DNA of 64,000 bases from Bursaphelenchus xylophilus (GCA_904066235.2 CAJFCV020000004.1:1798001-1862000); one strand, 5' to 3'; positions 45,213 through 57,023 are shown, counted from the stretch's first letter. The notes: generated by a model from the letters alone, not told the origin. Numbers and translations are program-made.

Positions 45213-46380
45213 GGATAAAAAAAATTTAAAAAATTTAAAAATTAATTACCTAAAACATCATATAAGTAATCTGTGAACAGTTGCTTTTTAATTGTCAAAT
45301 ATTTCGAGCTAAAATAATATAAATGTCATCAAAATCCCGCTAATTAGAAAATAAATATCCCCTTCTGCAGCTGAGTGCAAAAACTGATTAATTAGCGATA
45401 ATTCCCTACTCGGCGCCTTGTGAAACTCTCCCAAAGTGAATCCGCAGATTCAATGAAGCCACTCAAATCCCCACGCTCCGCCCACTTTTCACACAGACGG
45501 TTGGTAATGAATTTTGGGAAAATGTTGCTAAAAAGAGGCTCATAAGTAGAGTGAATTAAACGTCTTGCAGATATGAATAGTTTTGAATGGCGGTGAGTAG
45601 GAGGGAAATGAAGAATTTCAAGTTTTCGTGGTGAGACCCAAAATGGAAAAAAACAAGATTTTTTCAAAGGTTTCTTCGTAATTTAGCGATAAATATTGTC
45701 TAAATTTGTCTAAATTCATATTTTTTTTTGTTTACGCATAAAAAACCGACATTGCAGGTTTTCGTCTCGGGACCCAAAAAAGGATTGCAATCTTTGAAAA
45801 CACGGTAAAATAACTTATTAGACTAAATGATATGAAACCAGAGGCCTCATTACAACGTCTACATTAGAATTTAGAACTTTATCTACTTGTGGTTCGGCAC
45901 AAATCAAAAAAACCTCCAAAAAGCTGTGAATCCCACAAATAAAAGCCTCCAAAAAGCAAAACCTCGGCTCCCACTTAACTTCTTTACAGTGTTTACTCCA
46001 TCCAGAACCTCTTCGTCCCCGCAAAATGTCCTAAACCGCATGTTTTGACCCCAATAAACAAGTCACACGTCGAAAAAAAATCTCTGTAAATTCCTCGCCG
46101 AAAATCCGTGCCTCCTCTTTTTTTGCATTTTCAATAAAAAAAAACGGAAAGAAATGTAGAAATTAGGTTACAAATATTCCGAAAATAACCAAACACACGC
46201 CTGTAGTTTACAGGCCTTAAAAATAGCGGCGTGCCCCGAAATTGGCATAGTTTTGGGGTTTTGGAAGGGATGACGTAAAAAAAGGGGAAAATAAGGTTAA
46301 GGAATGGAGTAAAATATGAACAAAAGGGTCTTTGGATGTCATTGTAGGGCTATAAATGAGATTCGAAGAAAAAATTAAAG
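45213..46380. other. No gene seen
   Basis: AT-rich. Two family F-like phrases (GTTTTCGTGGTGAGACCCAAAA at about 45618, TTTTCGTCTCGGGACCC at about 45757). No exon recognised. Confidence 0.35.
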
Positions 46381-46446
46381 GTGTGTCTCTGTGGTCGAGT
46401 GGTAGTGAGGTGGGAAGTTTGGGCCAGGCTCGAGTCCCCGCTCAAA
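46381..46446 (+). repeat. tRNA-derived SINE-like segment, copy 2
   Basis: GTGTCTCTGTGGTCGAGTGG and GTAGTGAGGTGGGAAGTTT parallel copy 1; the B box GGCTCGAGTCCCC is slightly altered. It has the same orientation as copy 1, about 1.2 kb away. Confidence 0.58.
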
Positions 46447-46944
46447 CATTTGAAGTCGAAAATGTTTGCAGGTTGTTTTTGCAGTGAGCTGGTGGTTTGT
46501 GGAGTCACGTGAATAAAATTCCAGATTAGCATTTCAAAAAAATTAACAAAAAAAATTCCAATTCTGTCAAAAACAGCAAATTTTCGAAGAAATGCTGCAA
46601 AACAATGACGAATATGGTTTACAAAACAACTTCAGGGATCTCCGAATTTGTTAGTGATCGTTCTCCCCATATTTAATGGTATTTACAAGCTGTTCAGGAC
46701 AGGTGTTTTGCTAATTTCACCCACGTCTTGTTTATTGCGACCCAAAACAGTTCAAGAAACGCTAATAATATCGTAATCAAATCTTTATATAGCACCCTCT
46801 GCCCCATCTCCAATAAACTCCCAAAAGATTTCCGAAATTTTCAAAGGCCTGTGAGAAAAAATATTCAATTATTGCCTGAGGCAAAATTTCTTGAAGAATT
46901 TCTTTTCTTGGAAGGGATACGAGGAAGTGGAGGGAGGATGTGCA

Positions 46945-47465
46945 AGTTATGGAAATTTGAAAATTTGCGCTCAGCACCGCCATCTGGAAACTAATTTTAT
47001 GAATTAGAACCGCCGATTTTTGGTTTTCGGAGAAATTTTGGGTCCCGCAACGAAAACTTGGCATTTTGATTTTGTTGGTTAGAAGAGCTAAAAAATTCTC
47101 AAGATGTCAAAAAATCTGTATTATGGCTTCTGACATAATACAGAGTTAGTTTTTTAATGGTTTATTAATTTTTGGGTCCCACAACGAAAACTTGGCATTC
47201 CGTTTTAAGCCGCTGAAAAAACGCGGAAATGATTTCAAATATAATTTTAGGTTTTAAAAAATGTTAATTATTATTTCTAACGCTTGCAACAAAAATTTAG
47301 AGACAATTTTGGGTCCTGCAACGAAAATTTGGCATTTTGTAAAATCCCTTGAAAACCTCAAATATCACAAAAAAAATACTTCCGGCAGCTGAAAAAACAC
47401 CGTAATTACATCTTCAAAAAACAACGTCGATTCTTGGCATTCTGTAGCAAGCCCCGAGCATCTCA
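46945..47465. repeat. Family F repeat, copy 2
   Basis: Matches 41085-41575, starting TGCAAGTTATGGAAATTTGA and ending TTGGCATTCTGTAGCAAGCCCCGAGC. It retains the internally repeated GGGTCCYRCAACGAAA phrase. Confidence 0.87.
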
Positions 47466-47539
47466 AAAACTGACCCGTTCTTATTCGTATGTGTATGAAA
47501 CGTTTCCTTTTGTCCGTGTTGCAAAGATCCCTTTCCTGG

Positions 47540-48110
47540 AAATGGTTCAGTAATTATTGTTCGCTTTTTATAAACTCATAGCCAAAAATATTTTGGGCCG
47601 CTTGCGCGCGACCCCAAAGAATAACGAGGCGGAAAAAGGCGGAAGACGAACGTTGGGGGAGGTTGATGATGCCATACACAATAGTTTAATGGCGCTTTTT
47701 ACTGTGCTTCTTACTGAATTCGGCCTCTTTATGAAAGCGGTTGACGGAGAAAAGTGCAGACGAGAATTCACAGAATACTAATGGGTGGCGAACAATAGGG
47801 TGGAAGCTCGAATAAAGCCGGCGGAATTGCTGCAATATTGAGTTCAAGAAGAAGAGCGTAGTAAAGAAGAAGTACTCAAGAGTTGGTCGAGATTACAGTT
47901 TGGACGAAAAGTGTGGGCCAGAGTAAAGTGAAGGGAGATGGACTGAAATGAATATGAAAATCCATTTGCACGGTGCAAGAAGCAATAGACTGAATAGTGT
48001 AAAGTGAAGTTTGGTTTTCTCACGGTGCATGTCGCATAAATCACTCCAAACGGGTTAGAACTAGTCGTTCCAGGAAGCGCTGTGCGGTTCAAAAAATGCC
48101 GAAAAAATTT
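47540..48110. other. Possible remnant coding exon near 47557-47781; otherwise nothing
   Basis: A 74-codon plus-strand frame (ending CRREFTEY) is GC-richer than its surroundings, but no homology, splice border or start context supports it. No other feature was seen. Confidence 0.2.
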
Positions 48111-48113
48111 TAG

Positions 48114-48343
48114 TACAGTGACGGATCTGATCCAGTGGCAAAAAACGTATCATTTTGCATCCGGGAAGTATCAAAAAATGTGGCAAAATGCCTCCCTCTC
48201 CAAATGAAAAAACTTCGTTTTGAAGGGCGCGCTTTTGAAATCGGAGTTTTTCACTTGAAGAGGGAGGCATTTTGCCACATTTTTGATACTTCCCGGATGC
48301 ATAATGGTACGTTTTTTGCCACTGGATCAGGTCCCCCACTGTA
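48114..48343. mobile_element. Family A MITE
   Basis: TA+CAGTGACGGATCTGATCC at left, ATCAGGTCCCCCACTG+TA at right. Typical core with a short loop. Confidence 0.9.
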
Positions 48344-48505
48344 TACCAAAAGTAGAGAAAAACTTGACGCCTTTTGCCAGTTTATCGGGGTAAAAATTCA
48401 GCTGTGTTTCTACAGGAGAAGTCAACGTTCTTACAAAAAAAAATCGTTTTATTTGTGAAGTTCCAAAAATCAATTAAATCGTTTTGAAGAGCGCGTATAT
48501 TAGTC

Positions 48506-48749
48506 AACAGTGGGCGACCTGATCCAGTGACAAAAAACGTACCATTTTGCATCCGGGAGGTATAAAAAATGTGGCAAAATGCTTCACTCTACAGGTGAAA
48601 GAACTTCTTTTTGAAGGTCCCTCACAAAACGAGCGGGCGCGCTTTTGAAATCGAAGTTCTTTCACTTGGAGAAGGAGGCATTTTGCTACATTTTTGATAC
48701 TTCTCGAATGCAAAATGGCACTTTTTTGCCTCAGCATCTGTAACTGTAG
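48506..48749. mobile_element. Family A MITE
   Basis: AACAGTGGGCGACCTGATCC at left; the right arm is diverged (CATCTGTAACTG+TA). Same subfamily as 37834. Confidence 0.83.
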
Positions 48750-48879
48750 TAGATACACTCTCAATCTTAGCAAAACCCCACAAAACATTTTATAGCAACA
48801 ATGTCATCATGTTTGACCCTGTTCTTTCCCAACAAACAAACCTCCAATCCCCCCGCATATATCATCCGTTTTTTCATCG

Positions 48880-49160
48880 CATCGAAAGTACGAACACACC
48901 CGGAAATTACTCAAAGTTGCCAATCCCCGGATTTTATAAGCCTTCTGCCCTCAGGCGTTCATAAAAAAACGCGCCCGCCTAAAAATAAAGTGTTTTCGCG
49001 GAGCGGATTTAATTGGGTTAGGAATTTCAATCAGTTCGACGTCAGTGAATTCGCCGGCGGGCAAATTGGCCATAAAAATGTTTTAAAGGTCGGAGTCGTT
49101 TCGGAGTTGAAAACGGCTTCACAATGGCCTGAAAAACGTCGTCGACGTATTTGAGAGAGG
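48880..49160. other. GC-richer non-repeat island
   Basis: Free of the recognised repeats, with runs such as CGCGCCCGCC and CGCCGGCGGGC. The plus-strand frame 48801-49154 has no homology I can name. Confidence 0.3.
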
Positions 49161-49274
49161 CGAAAAAACGATGAGAATTGAGAGATCTCAAAGTTTATAC
49201 AGTATTTTTAATGGTTTGGAGCGTTTATTTCGCGCAATTAGGGGATAAAAGGGCATCTAGGGATGAGCGAATAC

Positions 49275-49840
49275 TTCTGCGTAATCCAATTTACAACTGA
49301 AGCACCCCCAGTGCGATGCTAACGATAAGATTTTTTTTAGTTTTTGCACGCACATGGGCATAGGCCAACTATGAATTCCTGAAAGTTTTAGCTCGGCCTT
49401 TGCAGGAACAGCCGAGATATTCAACAATTTTTGCCGCCGAGAGAGTACGCTAAACGCGGAGAGCGGTCAGAGAGAAAAACGCTTTTTGGCCGTAACTTTG
49501 GCAGTTTTGCGCGGAAAAATTTGATTTTTTGTAGAAACATTATCCTTTATGGTAGAAATAGCTATGAAACTTTTTGTGCCGAAATTCTGTAAAAATTCTC
49601 AAAATTTTGGCTGACTTTTGATCCAAAAATCTCGTTTGTTTCTGCAAAGCGCGAGCTAGGATCTTCGTTTTTATTTTAGAAAAATTACTCTGAATTTGCG
49701 CCAAGTTTCATGAAAATCTGAGCGTCGAACTTGGGGTACTTAAAAATTACAATTGGCTTCGTGCGGAAAAAAATGATTTTTTGTGGAAAGCTTACCCTTT
49801 ACGGTATATTATATGTAAATAGGTATGAAACTTTTTGTTC
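49275..49840. repeat. Family H dispersed repeat, long copy
   Basis: Contains GAGCGGTCAGAGAGAAAAAC, TTTGATTTTTTGTAGAAAC, TCTGCAAAGCGCGAGCTAGG and GAACTTGGGGTACT in order. The terminal part after 49740 is a second, partial unit. Confidence 0.82.
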
Positions 49841-49921
49841 TGAAATTCCGTTAGGCATAGTAAAATGTGTAGATCGATGTTCATATCGTAAAAAATGGTT
49901 TTTGAAATTTTGCTCTCACGG

Positions 49922-50723
49922 CCCAATGCGCTACCTCAAAGTTTGCTGAAAATGATAGGGCGCAGCTCACAAGGGAAGTCACTTTTTTCGCAGATCGATC
50001 CATACTGGTAACCAGAGATTGCCACGGCTCCGGAGCCGGCTCTTGGCTCCGGCTCTGAGCGGCTCCGGCTCCGAGCCGGGAGCCAGAGCCGGAGCCGGAA
50101 ATTTTGGGGTCGGCTCCGGCTCCCGAGCCCAAAGTCGGAGCCAGGCTTCTCAGCGTTCAAAAAAGTAAAAATTCCATAATCTTGTTAAACCAAATTGCTT
50201 GAAAAAACACTGCGGAGGATGTGACTTGACTGTAAAAACGTTGGCTGTATGATCTCTGCCACTAATAACTTTTATTTTTGGAAAAATATTTTTAAAAAAA
50301 CATTTTGCATAGGAGCCGGGATTCGGAGCCGGAGGCCTTTTTAAATTTTGCACGGAGCCAAGAGCCGGAGCCGGAGCTGCAAATTTGGCCTCGGCTCCGG
50401 CTCTGGGAGCTAAGAGCCGGAGCCGGAGCCGAAATTTTGACCGTGGCAATCTCTGCTGGTAACCTAGTGGACTGTGAAGGCCTCAGGCTGTGTAAGAAGA
50501 ATCTGGCCTCCAAAAGTGTTTACGGGCCCTGAGGGCAGAGTTATGGCTCATCAAAGTTCGCGCAAAAAGGGTCAGAGAACTTGCATGGGCGCAGCTCGTG
50601 TCTTGGGCGCAGCTCGAAAACAAGCTGAAACCAAGCTCCGGCGAGCTGCGAAACCTTGTTTTCCGAGCTGCGCCCTACCATTTACAGCTAACTTTCAGCA
50701 AACTTTCAGATAGCGCATTGGTC
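49922..50723. mobile_element. Family J element interrupted by a hAT-type MITE
   Basis: CAATGCGCTACCTCAAAGTT at left and AACTTTCAGATAGCGCATTG at right, with GGGCGCAGCTC-type core pieces on both sides of an insertion at 50013-50455. Confidence 0.8.
50013..50455. mobile_element. Family I hAT-type MITE with intact 8-bp target duplication
   Basis: CAGAGATTGCCACGG at left and CCGTGGCAATCTCTG at right, flanked by CTGGTAAC on both sides (50005-50012, 50456-50463). Closely similar throughout to 32748-33180, which suggests recent mobility. Confidence 0.92.
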
Positions 50724-50794
50724 ACAAAAGTATCCAAAGTTCAAATTTTGATGAGATTTGGCACAAATTTAGACTCATTTTTTTTCAAATCACA

Positions 50795-51395
50795 CATTTA
50801 TTTCTACCGTATACGGTAATGTTTCCACAAAAAATAATCGTTTTTCGTACACAAAGTTGGTAACGATAAGGCTAAAAAATGTTTCAAAAAATGTCACTGA
50901 CCGCTCTCCGAGTTTAGCGTACTCTCTCGGCCGCAAAGACCGTTGAATATCTTGGTCGTATCTGCAAAGCGCAAGCTATAATTTTCAGAAATTGAATATT
51001 TTTTTCTAAGATATATGCGAGAATCCTAGCTCGCGCTTTGCAGAAACAACCGAGATTTTTAGATCGAAAGTTGGCGAAAATTTGACACTTTTTGCCGAAT
51101 TTCGGCACGAAAAATTTCATGCTTGTTTCTATCATAGAGGGTAATGTTTTCACAAAAAAATAATTTTTTTCCGCACAAAGCTATCAAAGTTATGGCCAAA
51201 AAGTGTTTTTATCCCTGACCGCTCTCCGCGTTCAGTGTGCTCTCTCGGCCGCAAAGGCCGTTGAATATCTTGGTCGTATCTGCAAAGTGCAAGCTATAAT
51301 TTTCAGAAATTGATGTGTGAACTATGCATAAAATACCTGCAAAATTTAAAGGAATTCTGAGCAATCACACTTATAGTACTTCCCTTGGCATAGTA
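50795..51395. repeat. Family H dispersed repeat, two head-to-tail units
   Basis: CTACCGTATACGGTAATG and later TCATAGAGGGTAATG start two related units. Both contain GACCGCTCTCCG, TACTCTCTCGGCCGCAAAG and TTGGTCGTATCTGCAAAG. Confidence 0.82.
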
Positions 51396-51652
51396 AAAAT
51401 TTGAAAATCAAAAGATTTACGTCATAAAAAAGTTGTTTTTTTAATTTATTAACTGCCCTCTTCTTCCCCTTAATTTGTTCTTTGCCGCTTTTTCGACGTA
51501 TATTTATATATTATTGTTCACGTAAGGCGGTGTCATCTTTCCAACCCACCCGTTTTCCCCAGTCAAAATAACATTTTTGCTCGAAAATTTGAGCCAAGTG
51601 CGTAATTACCGGATATTATTCATGTCTGCAAAACACTGCACTCAGATTTCTG

Positions 51653-52246
51653 ACAAGGAAAGTACTTTTATGGGGGCTCCTACTTTTTGACGGGACATAT
51701 CTCAAAAAATCAGAAAAAATGTGCTGATCAAGGATATATAAATCTTAGCTGCCCATTTTAGGTTTTTAGGGGTGAAAACTCAATCGGAAGTTGACTTAAA
51801 GTCCTATATGAACCCCTTTTCGCTTAATTTTTCAAAGGTTTGTAATTTTTATTTTGGCTTAAAATGATGTTTGTTGGGTTTCTAAGACGTAATAAATCAA
51901 TCTTGGCCCAAAAATTTATTTTTCCGACCTTCATCTCCAAAAAAAGTTGATTCGGCCCAAAAGGGAAATCGAACCCATGCGGCGTCCCCCCTCTTGATTC
52001 CCAGACCACGGCACTAACCACTCGGCCACACCGCTCTCTTCCGAAGGAGGAGACCGACTGCGGTTTTTATCGTTTCGAATGCCTGCGCGTTTTGTAGGTA
52101 AATTTAGCCAGTTTTTGGGAATTTTCACCCCTAAAAACCTAAAATGGGCAGCTAAGATTTATATATCCTTGATCAGCACATTTTTTCTGATTTTTTGAGA
52201 TATGTCCGGTCAAAAAGTAGGAGCCCCCATAAAAGTACTTTCCTTG
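51653..52246. mobile_element. Family B foldback element, copy 2
   Basis: Arms as in 12094-12692 but with the whole element reversed relative to that copy: the tRNA-like part is on the minus strand and its AATAAATCA-type tail lies at about 51890. No target duplication is obvious. Confidence 0.88.
51963..52035 (-). repeat. tRNA-like (A-box/B-box) segment inside family B copy 2
   Basis: On the minus strand GTGGCCGAGTGGTTAGTGCC and GGGTTCGATTTCCC are retained exactly, while the bases between have several changes and an extra G run. Retention of both boxes in two copies suggests they matter for the element. Confidence 0.72.
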
Positions 52247-52379
52247 TGAAATAAAAAACATTTTTTTGGAGTTCAAATTTTTGATTCTTTAAATTTGTCA
52301 AATAAAAAAATTTTTTTAAATCGATTTTTTTCGAGGTTTTCCTTTTTTTGGTGACTAAAATAAGTAAAATAAAAAATAC

Positions 52380-53110
52380 AATTTACAGGAGAAATGAACG
52401 CTCAAATTTTGATGAAACTTGGCCTAAATTTACAATATTTTTCGAAGACATATGTGAGACTCTGAGCTCGCGCTTAGCAAAAAATAACCGTGATTTTTAG
52501 CCAAAAAGTTGTAAAAATGTAACACCTTTTTTTGCAAATTTTGGCATGAAAATTTTCTTACCTATTTCTACTGTAGAGAGTAATGTTTCCACAAAAAATT
52601 AATTTTTTCCGCGCGAAGCCGGTAAAGATATAGCTATAAAATTGTTTTCTCTCTGACCGCTCTCCGGGTTTGGCGAACTCTCTCGGCCGCAAAGATCGTT
52701 GAATATCTCCATGGCGCTTGCAAAGCGCGGGCTAAAATTTTCAGGAACTGATATTTAGTCCATACCCGAAGTGTGTGCAAAATTTAAAGAAAATCGGAGA
52801 GTTTTACTTTGAGTACTTCCCTTGTTATAGATGGTAGAAATAATAAGCCAGATTGGGCCCCAGAAAAGCTTCTCATCTATTTTGAAGCATTTTAAATACA
52901 TGTACTCACATCAACAATATCTAGAAAAAAGTTACAGATCTTTGTTTCTTGTCGCAATTGATTTTGGCGAACTCTCTCGGTCGCAAAGATCGTTGAATAT
53001 CTCCATGGCGCTTGCAAAGCGCGAGCTAAAACTTTCAGGAATTGATATTTAGTCCATACCCGAAGTGTGTGCAAAATTTTAAGAAAATCTGAGGGTTGTA
53101 CTTGGGGTAG
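52380..53110. repeat. Family H repeat with an internal family K fragment
   Basis: Two family H units (52380-52820 and 52965-53110) share CATGGCGCTTGCAAAGCGCG and TTGATATTTAGTCCATACCCG. Between them, 52830-52960 matches family K (AGAAATAATAAG, CACATCAACAATATCTAG). Confidence 0.78.
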
Positions 53111-53878
53111 TTGACAATTTTTTTTTTTTTTTTTTGAGATTTTTTAAATTCTTACCATAAAAAAACAACCCAAAAAAATCAAAAACCTCAAAAACACCCT
53201 CCAAATAATCTTTTCTCTTCAACTCTCTACGACAGTAAGAAAAGTTGAGCTAATTGGAACATACATGTATAAACAAACACGGATGTAATTTCAGGCCGGA
53301 ATTAAAAATAGAAACAAATGAAAAGTCCAGAAATGAAACGCATTTGGGATGACGGTAAAAGAGGGAGATTAATTAGCAGAACTGTTCGCCCTTGCAGCCA
53401 AAAATGTTCGTCTCAAATGTCATATTGTTGTGCTGGATGAACTGGGAAGGAAGGGAAATGCCCGAAAATGGAAACATCTATATTTTTTCAGTTCCAAAAT
53501 TTTGAAAAATTTAAATTTTGGCAATGTGAAAAATAAAAAAAAATGAAAAAATAAAATTCTGATGAGAATTGGGAGAAATCTAACAAGATATAATATCTTC
53601 TATATACCATTACATTATAGCATTTTCACAAAGAGCATGGACATTTTGCACTGTCATGTCGCTTGCTTGGCAGCGATTTTGTTTGAAAAGTCAAATGCAC
53701 CGTGCAGTTGACCTTTTTTAATGTGCACGAGGAAAAGTCCATGCACTTTATGAAAATGCTATTAGTCTTTCCGGAAAGTGAAATTGGCGACATTGCGAAA
53801 ACAAAAGCTCATTTTGCACCGTGCAATTGCTTGCTTTTTGCACCGTGCAAAAGGCTTTTTTAGGCTGTAGCTCACACC
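53111..53878. other. No gene seen; diverged inverted repeat pieces
   Basis: 53630-53760 mirrors CATTTTCACAAAGAGCATGG against CCATGCACTTTATGAAAATG. A family M-type left end (TAGTCTTTCCGGAAAGTG) follows at 53762, probably truncated by the hAT element. Confidence 0.5.
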
Positions 53879-54362
53879 CAGAGATTGCCACGGTCAAAAT
53901 TTCGGCCCCAGCTCCGGCTGTTACAGTGATGTACCCTTTCCTTCAAGGCGGGCTCTTCAAAGCGGAGTTTTTTAGCTTAAAGAAGGGAAGGATTTGGAGT
54001 CATTTTGGTCCCTTCCGGGATGCAAAATGAGACGTTTTTTGCCAGTGGATCAGGTCCCTCACTGTAGCTCCCATGAAAAATTTAAGAAGGTCTCCGGCTC
54101 CGAATCCCGGCTCTCGTACAAAAAAATCTTTTTTAAATATTTTTCCAAAAATAAAAGTTATTGGTGCCAAAGATCATACACCCAACGTTTTTGCAGCCAA
54201 CTCGTATGCAACCCACCCCTACCAGTGTTTTTCAAGCAATCTGATTTAGCAAGATCATGAAATTTTTAGTTTTCTGAACGCTGAGAAGCCTGGCTCTTGC
54301 TTTGAGCTCGGGAGCCGGGGCCGCACCCAAAATTTCCGGCTCCGGAGCCGTGGCAATCTCTG
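53879..54362. mobile_element. Family I hAT-type MITE carrying a family A insertion
   Basis: CAGAGATTGCCACGG at left, CCGTGGCAATCTCTG at right. Flanks are CTCACACC and CTCGCACC, an 8-bp duplication with one mismatch. A family A fragment lies inside at 53922-54066. Confidence 0.88.
53922..54066. mobile_element. Family A MITE, internally deleted, inside the hAT element
   Basis: TA+CAGTGATGTACCC at left and ATCAGGTCCCTCACTG+TA at right. Most of the left arm is missing. Family A therefore moved after this hAT copy had inserted. Confidence 0.82.
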
Positions 54363-54539
54363 CTCGCACCCTGATTTTTTTCGCACAGTGCAAAGCATGT
54401 AAAAAGCCTTTAAAAAAAGTTCTTTTCTGATAAAGAACAAAATCGTATCCATAATTTCCCCAAAAAATCTGTCTGGGGCGTCAGATTTGGCGGAGAAAAT
54501 GAGAACTGTACTTATTAAGCCGGAAGGATTAGTACCACA

Positions 54540-54780
54540 AGTACAGCTCACAGATTTTCTTTAAATTTTGCACACACTTTGGGCATAGGACACACATCAA
54601 TTACTTGAAATCTTAGCTCGCCTTTTGTAAGAACAGTCGAGATATTGAACGATCTTTGCGGACGAGAGAGTATGCGAAACATGGAGAGCGGTCAGAGAGA
54701 AAAAACACTTTTTGGCGATATCTTTGCCAGTTTCGTGCGGAAAGAATTGATTTTTTGTGGAAATATTAAACTGTATGGTA
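54540..54780. repeat. Family H fragment
   Basis: Inverse orientation relative to 51200: GAACAGTCGAGATATTGAACG, GAGAGCGGTCAGAGAGAAAA, TTGATTTTTTGTGGAAA. It ends at an AT-rich microsatellite (54780-54845, ATTATAATTATA and ATAGATAGACA). Confidence 0.8.
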
Positions 54781-55249
54781 GGAATATTATAATTATAATA
54801 GATAGACATAATAATATTATAATTATATAATAGATAGACAAAAAACAACAACTTCTTTTGATATGAAAAAAACGTAGGTTTGAAAAGTACAAAAATCCTT
54901 TTTACTACACTTTTTGATTTCTAATCTACATTTTTTCTGTTTAAAAACTCATGAATTGCCCTTAAAATGGACGTAAAAGAATGTTTTGCTCCCTCAAGAA
55001 CATAATGGCACATTGCATAACATCCTCCGAGCTACTCAAGTTTTCCTCCCAAAAAACGCTTTCAAAAGTTTCCTAATTTTGGGTTCAAATTCTTCGACAA
55101 AATTTGGGGAATTTGTAGGTATTATTATACAGCAAGATGGAAGAATCTCCAAAACGCCGTAGGAATTATAGCCCAATTGAAGTATAAAGCGCAAAAAGGT
55201 TTCAAAACTGATATACGGCCGGGTGAAAACTCGGGTTTGCGCGGGTTAT

Positions 55250-55371
55250 CCCTCACAAAATTAGCGGGCGCGCTTTTGAAACCGGAGTTTTTTCGCTTGG
55301 AGAGGGAGGTATTTTGCCACATTTTTTGATGCTTCCCGGATGCACAATGGTACGTCCTTTGCCACTGGGAA
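55250..55371. mobile_element. Family A MITE, right half only
   Basis: GCGGGCGCGCTTTTGAAACC through GATGCTTCCCGGATGC to TTTGCCACTGG; no left arm precedes it. Confidence 0.8.
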
Positions 55372-55418
55372 GAAACTAAATCTTGAAACTTTGATTATAA
55401 AAGAGGTTAGGCAGGGAG

Positions 55419-55665
55419 TACAGCGACGGACCTGATCCAATGGCAAAAAACGTACCATTTGGCATCCGGGAAGTATCAAAAAATGTGGCAAAATGCTTCT
55501 CTCTTCAACTAAAAACTCCGTTTTGAAGTCCCTCACAAAAAAGCGGGCGCACTTTTGAAATTGAAGTATTTTTGCTTGAAGAGGGAGGTATTTTGCCACA
55601 TTTTTTGATACTTCCCGAATGCAAAGTGGTATATTTTTCCCCATTGGATCAGGTCCGCCACTGTA
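55419..55665. mobile_element. Family A MITE
   Basis: TA+CAGCGACGGACCTGATCC at left, ATCAGGTCCGCCACTG+TA at right. Confidence 0.89.
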
Positions 55666-55730
55666 AAAATGGCTCCGGACCGGCGCAACTCATTTTGTGG
55701 CCAATTTACGGGCCTTAATTTTCGGAAGAA

Positions 55731-56210
55731 CTACACCTGATCCAGTGGCAAAAAACGTACCATTGTGCATCCGGAAAATGTCAAAAAATGTTGCAAAATG
55801 CCTCCCTCCCCAAGTGAAAAAACTCCAATTTCAAAAGCGCGCCCTTCCTCTCACATAAAGTACAGGCTCACGTCAAGCTAAGGAGTCCGGTGACCGGAAT
55901 AGACCCTTCGCTATCGGTTTTTTACACTTCGTCTTGATTTCGCAGACAAAGAGAGAAAAAAGACAAGCAAAAGCGTACTCTCTCGCCCCAAAAATTCCCC
56001 ATTTCTTCCCCGACAAAACGCTTTTTCGCGTCTTTTTTTGGCAAATTGCCGATCCATTCACCGGACTGTTTTAGCTTGTCTCAGTTTGAAGTGAGGCGCG
56101 CTTGTGAAATCGGAGTTTTTTAGTTGAAGAGGGAGGCATTTTGCCACATTTTCTGATACTTCCCGGATGCAAAATGGTACGCTTTTTGCCACTGGATCAG
56201 GTCCGGCATT
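55731..56210. mobile_element. Family A MITE interrupted by family C
   Basis: Left arm 55731-55865 and right arm 56096-56210 are family A. The intervening 55866-56095 is family C. Confidence 0.87.
55866..56095. mobile_element. Family C MITE with 62-codon ORF (minus)
   Basis: CTCACGTCAAGCTAAGGAGTC to CTCAGTTTGAAGTGAG. The ORF at 56061-55873 (minus) begins MNGSAICQKKTRK and ends LFRSPDSLA, colinear with the copies at 38776 and 62634. Confidence 0.85.
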
Positions 56211-56239
56211 GAACAATTTTTTGAAGAAAATAAAGCATC

Positions 56240-57020
56240 TCCCCCGAATCATTGTTTTTCTGAACCCACGCGCCTCATTTACTCTCGCCGGTCCCGAAAT
56301 GTCACGAGTGTGGGGAAACAACCCTAAAATATCAAAAATTAACGAAACATCCTGCTATGCGCATATGTAATAGATAAGAAGTCCGCGGCGAACGAAACAA
56401 AGAACGGCTGCCAAGGCGTGCCCACGGCTGTTTTTCTAATTGTGAAATTAAAATGCAAATGAGCCCTCGTGCAGTGGGGGGCCGAAACATTTTTAAATTC
56501 GAACAATCGCCTTAGGGGACGTATTATGTAAATTAGAATTTGATTAAAGGTTTCAAATGCCAATCAATTTGTCAACGAACAGACTATTTGATTAGCGGGT
56601 TGAGATGGGTATTGACGTGTCTTGTAGGGCATGTCTTGAAGAAGGTTACATAATGAGAAAAGTTCAAGGAGAGTTAACAAGATATGTGGTCTTAAAAGTA
56701 CAGAAAATGGAGTAAGGTGAGGTACATGAAATGTAAATATTGGGCGCTCTTCAAATTTAGACAGCATTGTCATGATTCCATGAGAAGTTCCCAAGAGTTA
56801 GGATAAACCGACCGATGCTGATATAAATGTAATGGACCGAAATGTAATGGTCATTTTACGGTCACCTTTTTCTTTTCTCCCAAAGAAAGAATATAAAATT
56901 GTATTCCGATATCTACGCTCTGTCCCCCTGTCCGTTCGTCCCCTAACTGGATCAAGACCAGTGAGTCCACTGTCCTTGTCGCTGGATTTCAGCTACGTTT
57001 GTTAGGGTCTTATTAGGGTC
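56240..57020. other. GC-richer non-repeat island at 56240-56530, then AT-rich; no gene seen
   Basis: The island includes the octamer ATGCAAAT (about 56453) near TTCTAATTGTG and TTGATTAAAGG, which read like homeodomain or POU sites. This is only suggestive of an enhancer. Confidence 0.3.
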
Positions 57021-57023
57021 TAC

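Noticed and set aside
48801..49154. 117-codon plus-strand ORF as a gene
   Set aside because: GC-rich island with weak coding character; no domain, signal or splice signal recognised.
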